NCBI GenBank assembly: GCA_021781415.1
Contig: JAJXWW010000034.1
Location: 1-64,000 of the forward strand
Source of the DNA: Planctomycetota bacterium
GTDB lineage: Bacteria; Planctomycetota; Planctomycetia; Gemmatales; Gemmataceae
DNA: 64,000 nt
Direction of reading: 5' to 3'
This document shows, in pieces, positions 16,568 to 27,381 of the stretch; position 1 is the stretch's first letter, and every line of letters starts with the position of its first letter. The position numbers and the translations under genes are program-made. The notes beneath the pieces are model-generated. The model was not told the DNA's origin, made no database searches, and was given only the letters and a program-made list of their open reading frames with translations.

Positions 16568-17455
16568 TCATTGTTCCAACACGCGCTTCATGCGCGCGTA
16601 AACATCTTGCAGTTCCTTTCGTCCGCCGCCGGCGACTTCGGATGTAGCCCAGCCGTTGTAGCCGACCTCGGACAACGCCTGGAGAACGTCCGGCCAATCC
16701 TCGTCGCCTTCACCGATGGCCACCCACGGGTTTTCCTTCTTCTTGAACTTCATCATGCTAAAGCCCTTGAAATCGAACTTGAGCATTCGCTTGCCGAGCT
16801 TGCGAATCCAATCGCCGGACTTGACGCCGTACTTGACCATGTTGCTGCAATCGAAATAGGCACCGACGAACGGAGTCTTAAACTGGTCGATGTATTCGAT
16901 GAGTTGTTCCGGCTTGGTGAGGAAATTATTCCACACAACTTCGATGGCGATTTTAACGCCGAGTTTGTCGGCCGTGGGGATGGCCTTCCGCACCTCGGCG
17001 GAGGAACGCTCCCAGCATTGTTCGTAGGTCGCGTCTTTGTTGACGACGCCTGGCACGAGCAATGCGGTATCGGCTCCGTAGAGCTTTGCATCTTCGAGAG
17101 CGCCCTTCAACGCGGCGAGTCCTTTGGCCCGCACTTTCTCATCGGGGTGCGACAGGGTGTCGCGCCAATGAACCGAGTCGATGACGCCGTGGATGGCGAC
17201 TCCGGTTTTGTCGCGGGCGGCCACCGCTTCCTTCCTGTCGATATTGCTGGGGCTGTTCATCTCGACGCCGACAAAGCCGAGCGACTTGACCAGCTCGAGC
17301 TTTTTCTCAATGGAACCATCGAGTCGAATCATGTCGTACTTGACGGCCAATTTGAGTTTGGGTTTCTTCTCTTCGGCAGCTGCGCCGACCGCGAGAGCCG
17401 CCGTGGTTGCCAGGGTGGAGTGCAGGAACACTCGTCGGTCGATGGGTAAGGTCAT
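16568..17455 (-). CDS. Exported sugar phosphate isomerase/epimerase-like TIM barrel protein
   Basis: The 295-residue protein begins MTLPIDRRVFLHSTLATTAA, a Tat-like signal (DRRVFL) with an alanine-rich segment. The barrel shows LVKSLGFVGVEMNSPS, GVAIHGVIDSVHW, KIAIEVVWNNF with the metal-binding Glu, VGAYFDCSNMV with Asp, and WATSEVAGG near the end with the last Glu. This is the periplasmic type of xylose-isomerase-like protein common in planctomycetes. GGAGTCCTCC precedes the ATG. It may act on sugars released by neighbouring exported enzymes, which is inference. Confidence 0.83.
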   Translation of the reverse strand: MTLPIDRRVFLHSTLATTAALAVGAAAEEKKPKLKLAVKYDMIRLDGSIEKKLELVKSLGFVGVEMNSPSNIDRKEAVAARDKTGVAIHGVIDSVHWRDTLSHPDEKVRAKGLAALKGALEDAKLYGADTALLVPGVVNKDATYEQCWERSSAEVRKAIPTADKLGVKIAIEVVWNNFLTKPEQLIEYIDQFKTPFVGAYFDCSNMVKYGVKSGDWIRKLGKRMLKFDFKGFSMMKFKKKENPWVAIGEGDEDWPDVLQALSEVGYNGWATSEVAGGGRKELQDVYARMKRVLEQ

Positions 17456-17483
17456 GGAGGACTCCTTGAGTAGCTTTGTCTGA

Positions 17484-17604
17484 CCGGGGGACGCACCCCC
17501 TGAGTGTAATTCTTCTTCTGAGCGGGGGACGTCAGCCCTCTGAGCGGGGGGCGTTAGCCCCCTGAGGAATTACACTCAGGGGGCTGACGCCCCCCGCTCA
17601 GGGG
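17484..17604. repeat. GGGGGC-GTNA-GCCCCC palindrome cluster
   Basis: Several G-rich/C-rich hairpins lie here. The main pair is a 27-bp arm at 17540-17566 and its near-perfect inverted copy at 17575-17601 (one mismatch), each itself a hairpin with core GGGGGC-GTTA-GCCCCC or GTCA. Degenerate copies precede it at about 17484-17510 and 17518-17544. It separates two minus-strand genes. Confidence 0.8.
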
Positions 17605-17609
17605 GAGAC

Positions 17610-19052
17610 TTATGCCAGTATTTCGTGTCGTATCGTCGCTTCGCCTTCGGGACCGATGAGCCGATTTTGCAAGCCCTGATAGGGGAAAGTATGCTTCCAG
17701 GCATCGATTCCCATCAGGTGCAGGACGGTGGCTTGCAAGTCGTGAATGCTCGTTTTGCCCTCGGTGATGAAATAGCCCAGTTCGTCGGTGCTGCCAAGGG
17801 TGACGCCCTTTTTTATGCCCGCGCCGGCCAACCAGATGGTGAAGCAATGGGGATGATGATCGCGCCCCAGAAACTTGGAGCCGCCGCGCGCTTCGTTCAT
17901 GGAAGTGCGACCAAACTCGCCGCCCCAGATCACCAGCGTCTCGTCGAGCAGGCCGCGCGCCTTCAGGTCGGCGAGCAAAGCCGCAATGGGACGGTCGATC
18001 TCCTTGCACTTTTGGGGCAGGTGATATACGATGTCGTCGCCCTTGCCGGTGCCGTGGCAATCCCAACCCCAATCGTATAGTTGGACGTAGCGAACGCCGC
18101 GTTCGACCAATCGCCGGGCCAACAGACAATTGTTGGCGAACGACGCCGCTCCGGGTTGCGCACCGTAAAACTCTTGCATTTTCTTCGGCTCGCGGCCAAT
18201 GTCCATGACTTCGGGAACCGCCATCTGCATGCGAAAGGCCAATTCGTACTGATTGATGCGCGTCAGCGTTTCGGGATCGCCAAAGTCCTTTAATTCGCTC
18301 TCGTTCAGCTTGCGCAGCGCGTCGAGACTACGGCGGCGCGAATCGCGGTCCATCCCCTTGGGATTGTTGACGTAGAGGATCGGTTCGCCGCTAGTCCGGC
18401 ACTGCACGCCCTGATAAACCGAGGGTAAATATCCGGTACTCCACAACGCTTTGCCTCCGGTGGGATCGGTGCCGCCGCTGATGAGGACCACGAAGCCCGG
18501 TAGATTCTGGCTCTCGGAGCCGAGGCCATACAACAGCCACGATCCCATCGCCGCGCCTCCGTTGCGCGATGAGCCGGTGTAGAGAAACAGCTCTGCCGGC
18601 GCGTGATTGAACTGATCCGTCCACATCGACTTGACGAAGGCGACCTCATCCACCTGCTTGCTGAAATGCGGCAACAATTCGCTCACCCACGCGCCGCTCT
18701 TGCCGTGGCGGGCGAATTGATACGGCGTTCCGAGTAGCTTCGGATGCCCCTTGATGAAGGCGAAGCGCTGATTCTTCAGCAGATCGTCGGGACACGGCTT
18801 CATGTTCAGTTCGACGAGTTTGGGCTTATAGTCGAACAGCTCGTGCTGCGGCGGCGCACCGGACATATGCAAATAAATGATGCTCTTGGCCTTGGCCGGA
18901 AACTGCGGAGATCGCGGGGTCAAAGGATTGTCCTCGACCGTCGCGCCTGCATCGCGCTGGAGCATCGCCGCAAAAGCGATAGCACCGATGCCGGTGTTCT
19001 TGAGGAATTGGCGGCGCGTTTGAGAGCGGGCGCGAACGAGTCTCTGGTGCAT
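17610..19052 (-). CDS. DUF1501 family protein (exported, sulfatase-fold-like)
   Basis: The 480-residue protein starts at MHQRLVRARSQTRRQFLKNT, chosen over an ATG eight codons upstream because AGAGAGG sits 8 bp ahead of it. The TRRQFL motif is a Tat signal. DUF1501 landmarks follow: KSIIYLHMSGAPPQHELFDYKP, FNHAPAELFLYTG, GSWLLYGLGSE, YDWGWDCHG, LVIWGGEFGRTSMNE and GRDHHPHCFTIWLAGAGIK. These proteins are nearly always encoded beside a DUF1549/DUF1553 cytochrome-like protein in planctomycetes, as here (19545-21944). The pair is thought to act outside the cytoplasm, exact role unknown. Confidence 0.93.
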   Translation of the reverse strand: MHQRLVRARSQTRRQFLKNTGIGAIAFAAMLQRDAGATVEDNPLTPRSPQFPAKAKSIIYLHMSGAPPQHELFDYKPKLVELNMKPCPDDLLKNQRFAFIKGHPKLLGTPYQFARHGKSGAWVSELLPHFSKQVDEVAFVKSMWTDQFNHAPAELFLYTGSSRNGGAAMGSWLLYGLGSESQNLPGFVVLISGGTDPTGGKALWSTGYLPSVYQGVQCRTSGEPILYVNNPKGMDRDSRRRSLDALRKLNESELKDFGDPETLTRINQYELAFRMQMAVPEVMDIGREPKKMQEFYGAQPGAASFANNCLLARRLVERGVRYVQLYDWGWDCHGTGKGDDIVYHLPQKCKEIDRPIAALLADLKARGLLDETLVIWGGEFGRTSMNEARGGSKFLGRDHHPHCFTIWLAGAGIKKGVTLGSTDELGYFITEGKTSIHDLQATVLHLMGIDAWKHTFPYQGLQNRLIGPEGEATIRHEILA

Positions 19053-19057
19053 GGAAA

Positions 19058-19249
19058 TCAACCTCTCTGATTGCATTCATGATTCGCCGGGATAATCGCA
19101 CTCGCCCAGTTCACGAAGCTTTTCTGCGCGGCAAAGGCGCGTTGCAGACCCGTAGCGAGTTCTCGGAGTATAGCGGGGTCCAGCTTGAAGCGGATTTCTA
19201 TTTCATCGACTCCGCCTATTATGGTTGCGGTGAGGTCGTCGAGTTTCAT
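19058..19249 (-). CDS. Possible small protein, or 3' part of a gene broken by TAA
   Basis: The 63-residue frame from MKLDDLTATIIGG has protein-like composition (EIEIRFKLDPAILRELATGLQ). The same frame stays open for another 20 codons upstream (EWSAYGGILGFELRDDRAY) without any usual start codon, up to a TAA at 19310-19312 that closes the preceding small frame. It may therefore be the remainder of a longer gene interrupted by one stop. No family is recognised. It lies just upstream of the DUF1501 start. Confidence 0.35.
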   Translation of the reverse strand: MKLDDLTATIIGGVDEIEIRFKLDPAILRELATGLQRAFAAQKSFVNWASAIIPANHECNQRG

Positions 19250-19309
19250 GTACGCTCGGTCATCCCGTAGTTCAAAGCCGAGGATCCCGCCATAAGCAGA
19301 CCATTCCGT

Positions 19310-19399
19310 TTAGGCGTTGTAACCGTCCATCTCCGAGTCATCCCATCCCTCATGTCGAGCTACCGCATCCATGAGAGAATAAGCCTCGCGGATGTCCAC
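19310..19399 (-). CDS. Very small ORF, doubtful
   Basis: A GTG at 19397-19399 follows TAGAGGAAAACGAT, a fair ribosome site, and would give a 29-residue peptide (start DIREAYSLMDAVARHEGWDD). It ends in TAA at 19310 and shares its frame with the small ORF downstream. It follows the 35-codon ORF at 19434-19541. The acidic GWDDSEMDGYNA ending looks like the tails of some small antitoxin-like proteins, but this is only a resemblance. Confidence 0.3.
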   Translation of the reverse strand: MDIREAYSLMDAVARHEGWDDSEMDGYNA

Positions 19400-19433
19400 A
19401 TCGTTTTCCTCTACCGGCAAGACTGCCGTTGGC

Positions 19434-19541
19434 TCATTCTTCGTGGAGCCTGGCATATTTATCATCCTGGGGATTGTCCCATACTTCTGCCAAGGAAACT
19501 TCGCTGGCACGCAGCCAGAACTCGGCTTCTTCAGGCAGCAT
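19434..19541 (-). CDS. Small antitoxin-like protein (35 aa)
   Basis: The ATG lies 4 bp after the stop of the DUF1553 gene, and the AAAGGG at the end of that gene serves as ribosome site. The peptide runs MLPEEAEFWLRASEVSL then AEVWDNPQDDKYARLHEE. The ending SLAEVWDNPQDDKYARL strongly resembles the C-termini of small bacterial antitoxin-like proteins of the form S.AEIWDNPEDD.Y..L. No toxin partner with a PIN or MazF fold is visible downstream, so it is either an orphan or the remains of a degraded pair. Confidence 0.5.
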   Translation of the reverse strand: MLPEEAEFWLRASEVSLAEVWDNPQDDKYARLHEE

Positions 19542-19544
19542 AAG

Positions 19545-21944
19545 CTACCCTTTCATCAACACCGCATCCAGATTCAGCAATACATTCGCCACCACGGTCC
19601 ACGCCGCCAGTTCCACTGCGTCCATACCCGCCGGCAATGGTCCCAGCGGATCGGTTGCCAGCGCCATCGCCGCCTTCGTATCCTTTCGATAATGCTCGCG
19701 CTCCTTCTGGAACAGCTCCATCACTTGCTGGATCTGCTCCGTTCGGGGCGGACGGCATAGACACAATCGTAAGCCAAAACGCACCCGATCCTCGTCCGTC
19801 TTGCCGCCTTCCCGCACGATGCGCCGCGCCAAGGCTTGGGCACACTCGACATATACCGGATCGTTCAAGGTGACAAATGCCTGCAACGGCGTGTTGGTGC
19901 GGATGCGGCGCACGGTGCAGGTTTCGCGGCTGGTGGCGTCGAACGCGGCCATCGACGGATAGGGAACGGTTCGCCGCCAAAAGGTGTACAATCCGCGGCG
20001 ATGGCGATCTTCGCCCTGGCTCGTCGTCCAGTTGCGTTGTCCGTTGAATGCCGCTTGCCACAGACCCGGCGGCTGCGGCGGATAGACCGAGGGGCCGTGC
20101 ATCTTGCGGCTCAACAGTCCGCTCAGGGCGAGTGCCTGATCGCGCACCATCTCCGCTTCGAGGCGGAAGCGGGGTCCGCGCGACGAGAGGCGATTGCGCG
20201 GATCTTTTGCCAAAGCCTCCGGCGTCACCTTCGACGATTGGCGATAGGCCGCGGAAGTAACGAGGAGTTTCAAGAGTGCTTTTGTGTCCCAGCCGAGCCG
20301 GACGTACTCCGTGGCCAACCAATCGAGCAGTTCGGGGTTGCTAGGCATCTCGCCTTGCGTGCCAAAATCTTCCTCGGTTTCCACGAGTCCGACGTCGAAC
20401 AGGGCAGCCCAGTAGCGATTGACGGCCACGCGCGCCGTCAGCGGGTTGTCGGGATGCACCAGCCACTCGGCCACGGCGAGGCGATTGTTGGGGGCATCCT
20501 TCGGCAGCGGGAGAAAGGCCGACGGCGTGCCCGGCTCGACTTTCTCTCCAGGATTCAGAAAGTTGCCCTTTATCATCAAATGCGTTTGCCGTCTCCTCTT
20601 CGCGGGCAGTTCGGCCATCACCGGAACCTGCGGCAGGGCGGGCCGAGTCTTCTCGAGTTGGCCGATCCGTCCCAGAATCGCAAGCGATTCAAAGGGGATC
20701 GGTATCCGCCGAACGACGCTCACTTCAACGGTAAACGGAGAAGACAACTCCTTTTTTAACGCGCCGATCCGTTCGTCGATGTGCCGCGTCCGTTCGCGCT
20801 GCTCCCTCGTCGGGGCGGCCAGGGTCGGGCTTTCGTCGGGGCGATCGTTGTCCTCCGTCTGATTGAAGAAGGCATAGAAGCGATAATACTCTTGCTGAGT
20901 TATCGGATCGTATTTGTGGCTATGACACTTGGCGCAGCCCATCGTCAGCCCCATCCACACCTGCAGCGTGGTATCGACCCGATCTTTAACGGCGGCAACC
21001 CGGAATTCTTCGTCGTCGGTACCGCCCTCGGTGTTGGTCATCGTGTTGCGATGAAACGCCGTGGCAATGCGCTGCTCGACCGTCGGATTGGGCAGCAGGT
21101 CGCCGGCCAATTGCTCCATCGTGAATCGGTTGTAGGGTAAATTGCGATTAAACGCATCCACAACCCAATCGCGGTAGCGCCAGATGTGAGGCCGCAACGG
21201 ATCGGAACCGTAGCCCGCCGAGTCGGCATAGCGCGCCAGATCGAGCCACATTCGCGCCCAGCGTTCGCCGTAGGCCGGATCGTTCAGAAATCGCTCGACT
21301 GCTTTCTCGTAAGCGTTCGGCGAACGGTCGTCGAGGAAGTCCGCCAGTTCGCGCGGAGTAGGGGGCAAGCCGCGGAGATCGAGACTGAGGCGGCGCAATA
21401 AAATCGGACGTTCCGCCTCCGGCATCGGCTTCAATCCACGTTTATCCAAGAGATGGAGTACGAACGAATCGATGTCGTTGCGCACCCACCTCTCGTTCCC
21501 ATCCTCCGTGTGGGAACGCACAGCCGGCAGCGGTGGACGTTTGGGTTTAACGAATGCCCAATGCTCGGCGTACGGCGCGCCTTGGGCAATCCAGCGTTTG
21601 AGCAAGGCGACTTGCGAGACGGTCAGCGGTTGCCCATTCTCTTTCGGCGGCATGCGCTCGTCTTCGGCGTCCGTGGCAACACGGTCAATCAGAAGGCTCT
21701 TTTCCGGCGCGCTTGGCACAATGGCCGCGCCGCGCTTGCGCGGCGAGAGCGCCGTTTCGCGTCGATCCAAGCGCAATTTAGCAGCGCGATGGCCGTCGTC
21801 TTGACCGTGACAGGCAAAGCAATTCTTGGCCAAAATCGGTCGAATCTCGCGGTTGTAATCGACCGGCATCTCGCTTGCTCGCCCCAGCGGAGAGAGGACG
21901 AACAGGCCGGCAACGATCGAAGCAGAAAGCACTATCGGTTTCAT
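19545..21944 (-). CDS. DUF1549/DUF1553 protein with planctomycete cytochrome C domain
   Basis: The 799-residue protein starts at MKPIVLSASIVAG behind GCGAGG, with a signal peptide ending GRASE. The N-terminal PSCyt1 domain has a single haem-type CxxCH in NCFACHGQ and the usual RLDRRE and RMPPKENGQPL segments. DUF1549 follows (LLRRLSLDLRGLPPTP, WARMWLDLARYADSAGYG) with a second CxxCH in GCAKCHSHKYDP, then DUF1553 (RVAVNRYWAALFDVGLVET, WDTKALLKLLVTSAAYRQSS, LQAFVTLNDP). This architecture is a hallmark of planctomycetes and pairs with DUF1501. An extracytoplasmic redox or saccharide role is suspected but unproven. Confidence 0.94.
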   Translation of the reverse strand: MKPIVLSASIVAGLFVLSPLGRASEMPVDYNREIRPILAKNCFACHGQDDGHRAAKLRLDRRETALSPRKRGAAIVPSAPEKSLLIDRVATDAEDERMPPKENGQPLTVSQVALLKRWIAQGAPYAEHWAFVKPKRPPLPAVRSHTEDGNERWVRNDIDSFVLHLLDKRGLKPMPEAERPILLRRLSLDLRGLPPTPRELADFLDDRSPNAYEKAVERFLNDPAYGERWARMWLDLARYADSAGYGSDPLRPHIWRYRDWVVDAFNRNLPYNRFTMEQLAGDLLPNPTVEQRIATAFHRNTMTNTEGGTDDEEFRVAAVKDRVDTTLQVWMGLTMGCAKCHSHKYDPITQQEYYRFYAFFNQTEDNDRPDESPTLAAPTREQRERTRHIDERIGALKKELSSPFTVEVSVVRRIPIPFESLAILGRIGQLEKTRPALPQVPVMAELPAKRRRQTHLMIKGNFLNPGEKVEPGTPSAFLPLPKDAPNNRLAVAEWLVHPDNPLTARVAVNRYWAALFDVGLVETEEDFGTQGEMPSNPELLDWLATEYVRLGWDTKALLKLLVTSAAYRQSSKVTPEALAKDPRNRLSSRGPRFRLEAEMVRDQALALSGLLSRKMHGPSVYPPQPPGLWQAAFNGQRNWTTSQGEDRHRRGLYTFWRRTVPYPSMAAFDATSRETCTVRRIRTNTPLQAFVTLNDPVYVECAQALARRIVREGGKTDEDRVRFGLRLCLCRPPRTEQIQQVMELFQKEREHYRKDTKAAMALATDPLGPLPAGMDAVELAAWTVVANVLLNLDAVLMKG

Positions 21945-22075
21945 CGAAACCTCGCGGCGGTAGGGAAGGCAGGGAGGAATAATTATTTTACAACACGCGG
22001 CGCATGAGAACAACTTCGCCGTTGAGCCTGCGCCGGGACGCCAAAGGATCGTCCGCCGGTTAGAGACTATCCGCG

Positions 22076-22195
22076 AAGCCCCCCTCTCCCCTGTACTCAG
22101 GGGAGAGGGATCGGGGGTGAGGGGCCAGAATACTTGGAGGATATAACCCCCTCACCCCAATCCCTCTCCCCCTGAGTACAGGGGGAGAGAGGCTT
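22076..22195. repeat. About 120-bp palindromic element, copy A
   Basis: The element is bounded by AAGCC and GGCTT and built from two CCCCTCTCCC...GTACTC/GAGTAC...GGGGAGAGG hairpins around a central CCAGAATACTTGG stretch flanked by GGGGTGAGGGG and CCCCCTCACCCC. The homologous copy at 59468-59587 lies in the opposite orientation, as its CGAGTATTCTGG centre shows. No coding capacity is visible. It fills part of the 446-bp gap between the DUF1553 gene and the MarR gene. Confidence 0.8.
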
Positions 22196-22357
22196 TTTGG
22201 GACGGTTGGCTAGCACTTTCCGCCTCTTCCGCAATCCTGAAGGACGCAGCAAGGTGCCGTGGGGATCGAACTGCTACGGCACACCCATCGAACCATTCTC
22301 ATACGCTTTTCATTTGACGGCGGTGTGGGCAGTCGTTAAACTGACGGGCGCATTTAC

Positions 22358-22369
22358 TATGTATACATA
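22358..22369. promoter_or_regulatory. Candidate MarR operator, perfect 12-bp palindrome
   Basis: TATGTATACATA is an exact palindrome 21 bp before the ATG of the MarR-family gene. MarR proteins bind short inverted repeats and commonly repress their own genes, so this is the likely operator. The AT-rich site stands out from the GC-rich surroundings and could also overlap the -10 region. Confidence 0.5.
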
Positions 22370-22390
22370 AGAAATTTCGCTGGAGACCCC

Positions 22391-22846
22391 ATGACAACGG
22401 GGCGCGAGGTGGCCAGGGCGCTGCGAGCCGCCTACTTGGCCCTCCATCGCCAAACCAACGACTGTTTCGCCGAGGACGGAGTGACGGCCGACCAGTTCGC
22501 CCTGCTATCGGCCCTGGCGGACGGAGACGCGATCACGCAACAAGAGTTGGTGCGGCGCATCGGATCGGACCCCAACACGGTGCGCGCGATGCTCCTGCTG
22601 TTGGAAGGTCGGGGACTGGTCGTCCGCGAGCGCCATCCGTCCGATGGCCGAGCTCGCTCCGTGACGTTAACGGCAAAAGGACGACGGGTCTTCAAGAAAC
22701 TTTGGCGAAAGAGCGAGCAGCTGCGTGCGCGGCTACTTTCCGCGTTTCATCCGGACGAAGTAAGCGTGTTGGTGAGGCTTTTGGGCCACGTTGTCGAAGT
22801 CATGCGCGAGGGACACCGACGACAGACCGCATCCCAAAACGGATAG
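22391..22846 (+). CDS. MarR family transcriptional regulator
   Basis: The 151-residue protein has the MarR winged-helix layout: an N-terminal dimerisation helix (ALRAAYLALHRQTNDCF), ADQFALLSALADGDAITQQE, recognition helix region LVRRIGSDPNTVRAML, the wing VVRERHPSDGRARSVTLTAKG with the conserved DGR, and a C-terminal helix. It lies 54 bp before the large esterase gene on the same strand, so it may control that gene as well as itself. The inducer is unknown. Confidence 0.9.
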   Translation: MTTGREVARALRAAYLALHRQTNDCFAEDGVTADQFALLSALADGDAITQQELVRRIGSDPNTVRAMLLLLEGRGLVVRERHPSDGRARSVTLTAKGRRVFKKLWRKSEQLRARLLSAFHPDEVSVLVRLLGHVVEVMREGHRRQTASQNG

Positions 22847-25777
<2,931 letters not shown>

Positions 25778-25922
25778 GGGATGGTGGGAGAAGCGAAAGC
25801 AACGGGCGGCTCTCTGTCTCCCCTCTTCCTCGCGCTATCGGGGGAGAGGGGAGCTTACGAGATGGACCGTCCGATGGGTTATTCGCTCGTCGAAAGAGAA
25901 CCTTTCTCGATGTCGAATGGAT

Positions 25923-25994
25923 TTGCGGCGAGTGGATTTGAACCACTGACCTCCAGGTTATGAGCCTGGCGAGCTGCCACTGCTCCACGCCGCG
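25923..25994 (-). tRNA. Initiator tRNA-fMet (CAT)
   Basis: The 72-nt cloverleaf has the unpaired C1-A72 end typical of bacterial initiator tRNA, with G2-C71 onwards fully paired (GCGGCG/CGCCGC). The D stem GAGC/GCTC contains the initiator-type A11-U24 pair. The anticodon stem is CCAGG/CCTGG with loop CTCATAA. Only two of the three usual consecutive G-C pairs next to the loop are present, the third being A29-U41. T stem AGTGG/CCACT, discriminator A, no encoded CCA. Confidence 0.9.
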
Positions 25995-26171
25995 CCTTGT
26001 GAGAGCCGCTCCGCGATGCTGAGAAAATCCAGCAGCGTGGAGCGGCTCTTCATCTTTATTCTACCGCACGAGTCAAGTGGAGGAGAACAAATCGACCAAA
26101 ATGGCCTTGCGAGCTTACGCGCGTGTGGCAAAATAGAACGTCCACGACATGGGATACCGAGAAGACGGATT

Positions 26172-27302
26172 ATGACCACCGCCAAAGATGCCTCCACCTC
26201 TTCGCCATCGCGCGAATGGATGCCGCATGTGTGGGAGGGATGCGATTTTTTCGCCTGGCTGCGCCTCATCCTCCGCAACCGCCTGCGTATCGCGCCGAGG
26301 TGTTGGTACGTCGCCTTCATCGTAACCTTCGTCAGCATCGGCCATACGCTGCTGCGCTGGGTGCAAAACGCTTGGTACGGCAGCCGACTCGACCGCGCCC
26401 CCATCCCGCACGCGCCTCTGTTCATCGTCGGTCACTGGCGCACCGGCACCACGCTGTTGCACGAACTCCTGATTCTCGATCCGCGCCATACCTATCCGAA
26501 CACCTATCAATGCCTGGAACCGAACCACTTTCTGTTGACCGAAGAAATCTTCAAGAGGTGGTTCCGATTCTTGATGCCGTCGCATCGGCCCATGGACAAC
26601 ATGCCCGCCGGATGGGATCGGCCTCAAGAGGATGAGTTCGCCCTGTGCATGATGGGCCAGCCGTCGCCGTATCTGACCGTGGCGTTTCCCAATCATCCGC
26701 CGCAAGATCCCGAATCGCTCGACCTCGACGGCTTGCCCCCTCGCACCCGCCAGGCATGGAAGGACGCGTTTCTGCGTTTTCTCCGCCATCTCGCCTTCAA
26801 AGATCCCCGACGTCTCGTTCTCAAATCGCCGACGCATACTTGCCGTATTCCCACGCTCTTGGAACTATTCCCCGACGCGCGCTTTTTGCACATCGTCCGC
26901 GATCCGCGCGTCGTCTTCCGTTCGACCATCAATCTGTGGAAATCCCTGTACCGCGCACACGGTCTGCAAAATCCAACCTTCGCCGGACTGGAAGAGCAAG
27001 TCTTCGACACCTTCGCACACTTTTACGAACGTCTCGATCAAACCAAGCCACTTCTCGCCGCCAATCGCTTTCACGAATTGCGCTACGAAGAATTGATCGC
27101 CGATCCGGTGGGGCAAATGCGTTTGCTGTACGAGCGTCTGGAACTGGGCGGATTCGACGATTTTTTGCCGCGCCTGAAGACCTACCTCGACGCCAATGCC
27201 GGGTACAAGACGAATCGCTACCCCGAACTCGATCCCGCCTTGCGACAAGAGATCGAGAAGCGTTGGGGCGGCGTCATCCGCCAATACGGTTACGAGAAAT
27301 GA
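26172..27302 (+). CDS. PAPS-dependent sulfotransferase family protein
   Basis: The 376-residue protein starts at MTTAKDAST (26172); the open frame continues upstream but runs against the tRNA gene. It has the 5'-phosphosulfate loop GHWRTGTTLLHELL, the segment KSPTHTCRIPTLLELFPDARFLHIVRDPR, where Arg and Ser contact the 3'-phosphate (RDPRVVFRSTINLW), and LRYEELIADP. An N-terminal hydrophobic stretch (WYVAFIVTFVSIGHTLL) may anchor it to a membrane. Such enzymes transfer sulfate from PAPS to sugars, lipids or small molecules; the acceptor is unknown. Confidence 0.88.
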   Translation: MTTAKDASTSSPSREWMPHVWEGCDFFAWLRLILRNRLRIAPRCWYVAFIVTFVSIGHTLLRWVQNAWYGSRLDRAPIPHAPLFIVGHWRTGTTLLHELLILDPRHTYPNTYQCLEPNHFLLTEEIFKRWFRFLMPSHRPMDNMPAGWDRPQEDEFALCMMGQPSPYLTVAFPNHPPQDPESLDLDGLPPRTRQAWKDAFLRFLRHLAFKDPRRLVLKSPTHTCRIPTLLELFPDARFLHIVRDPRVVFRSTINLWKSLYRAHGLQNPTFAGLEEQVFDTFAHFYERLDQTKPLLAANRFHELRYEELIADPVGQMRLLYERLELGGFDDFLPRLKTYLDANAGYKTNRYPELDPALRQEIEKRWGGVIRQYGYEK

Positions 27303-27306
27303 ATCC

Positions 27307-27367
27307 GTCTGAGCCGGAAGCGTAAGCGACGGTTGCTAGTTCCGTCGCTTACGCTTCCGGCTCAGAC
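27307..27367. terminator. Perfect 26-bp inverted repeat between convergent genes
   Basis: Arms at 27307-27332 and 27342-27367 are exact reverse complements around a 9-nt loop (TTGCTAGTT). Each arm contains AGCCGGAAGCGTAAGCGACG, itself with a GC-GTAA-GC core. It sits between the sulfotransferase stop (27302) and the sialidase-like stop (27382), so a bidirectional terminator is likely, although no T-run follows. Confidence 0.75.
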
Positions 27368-27381
27368 AGTGATTATTGCGC

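Noticed and set aside
19310-19312. TAA read as a recoded sense codon
   Set aside because: Recoding of TAA is not expected in bacteria; a broken gene or two separate small frames are simpler.
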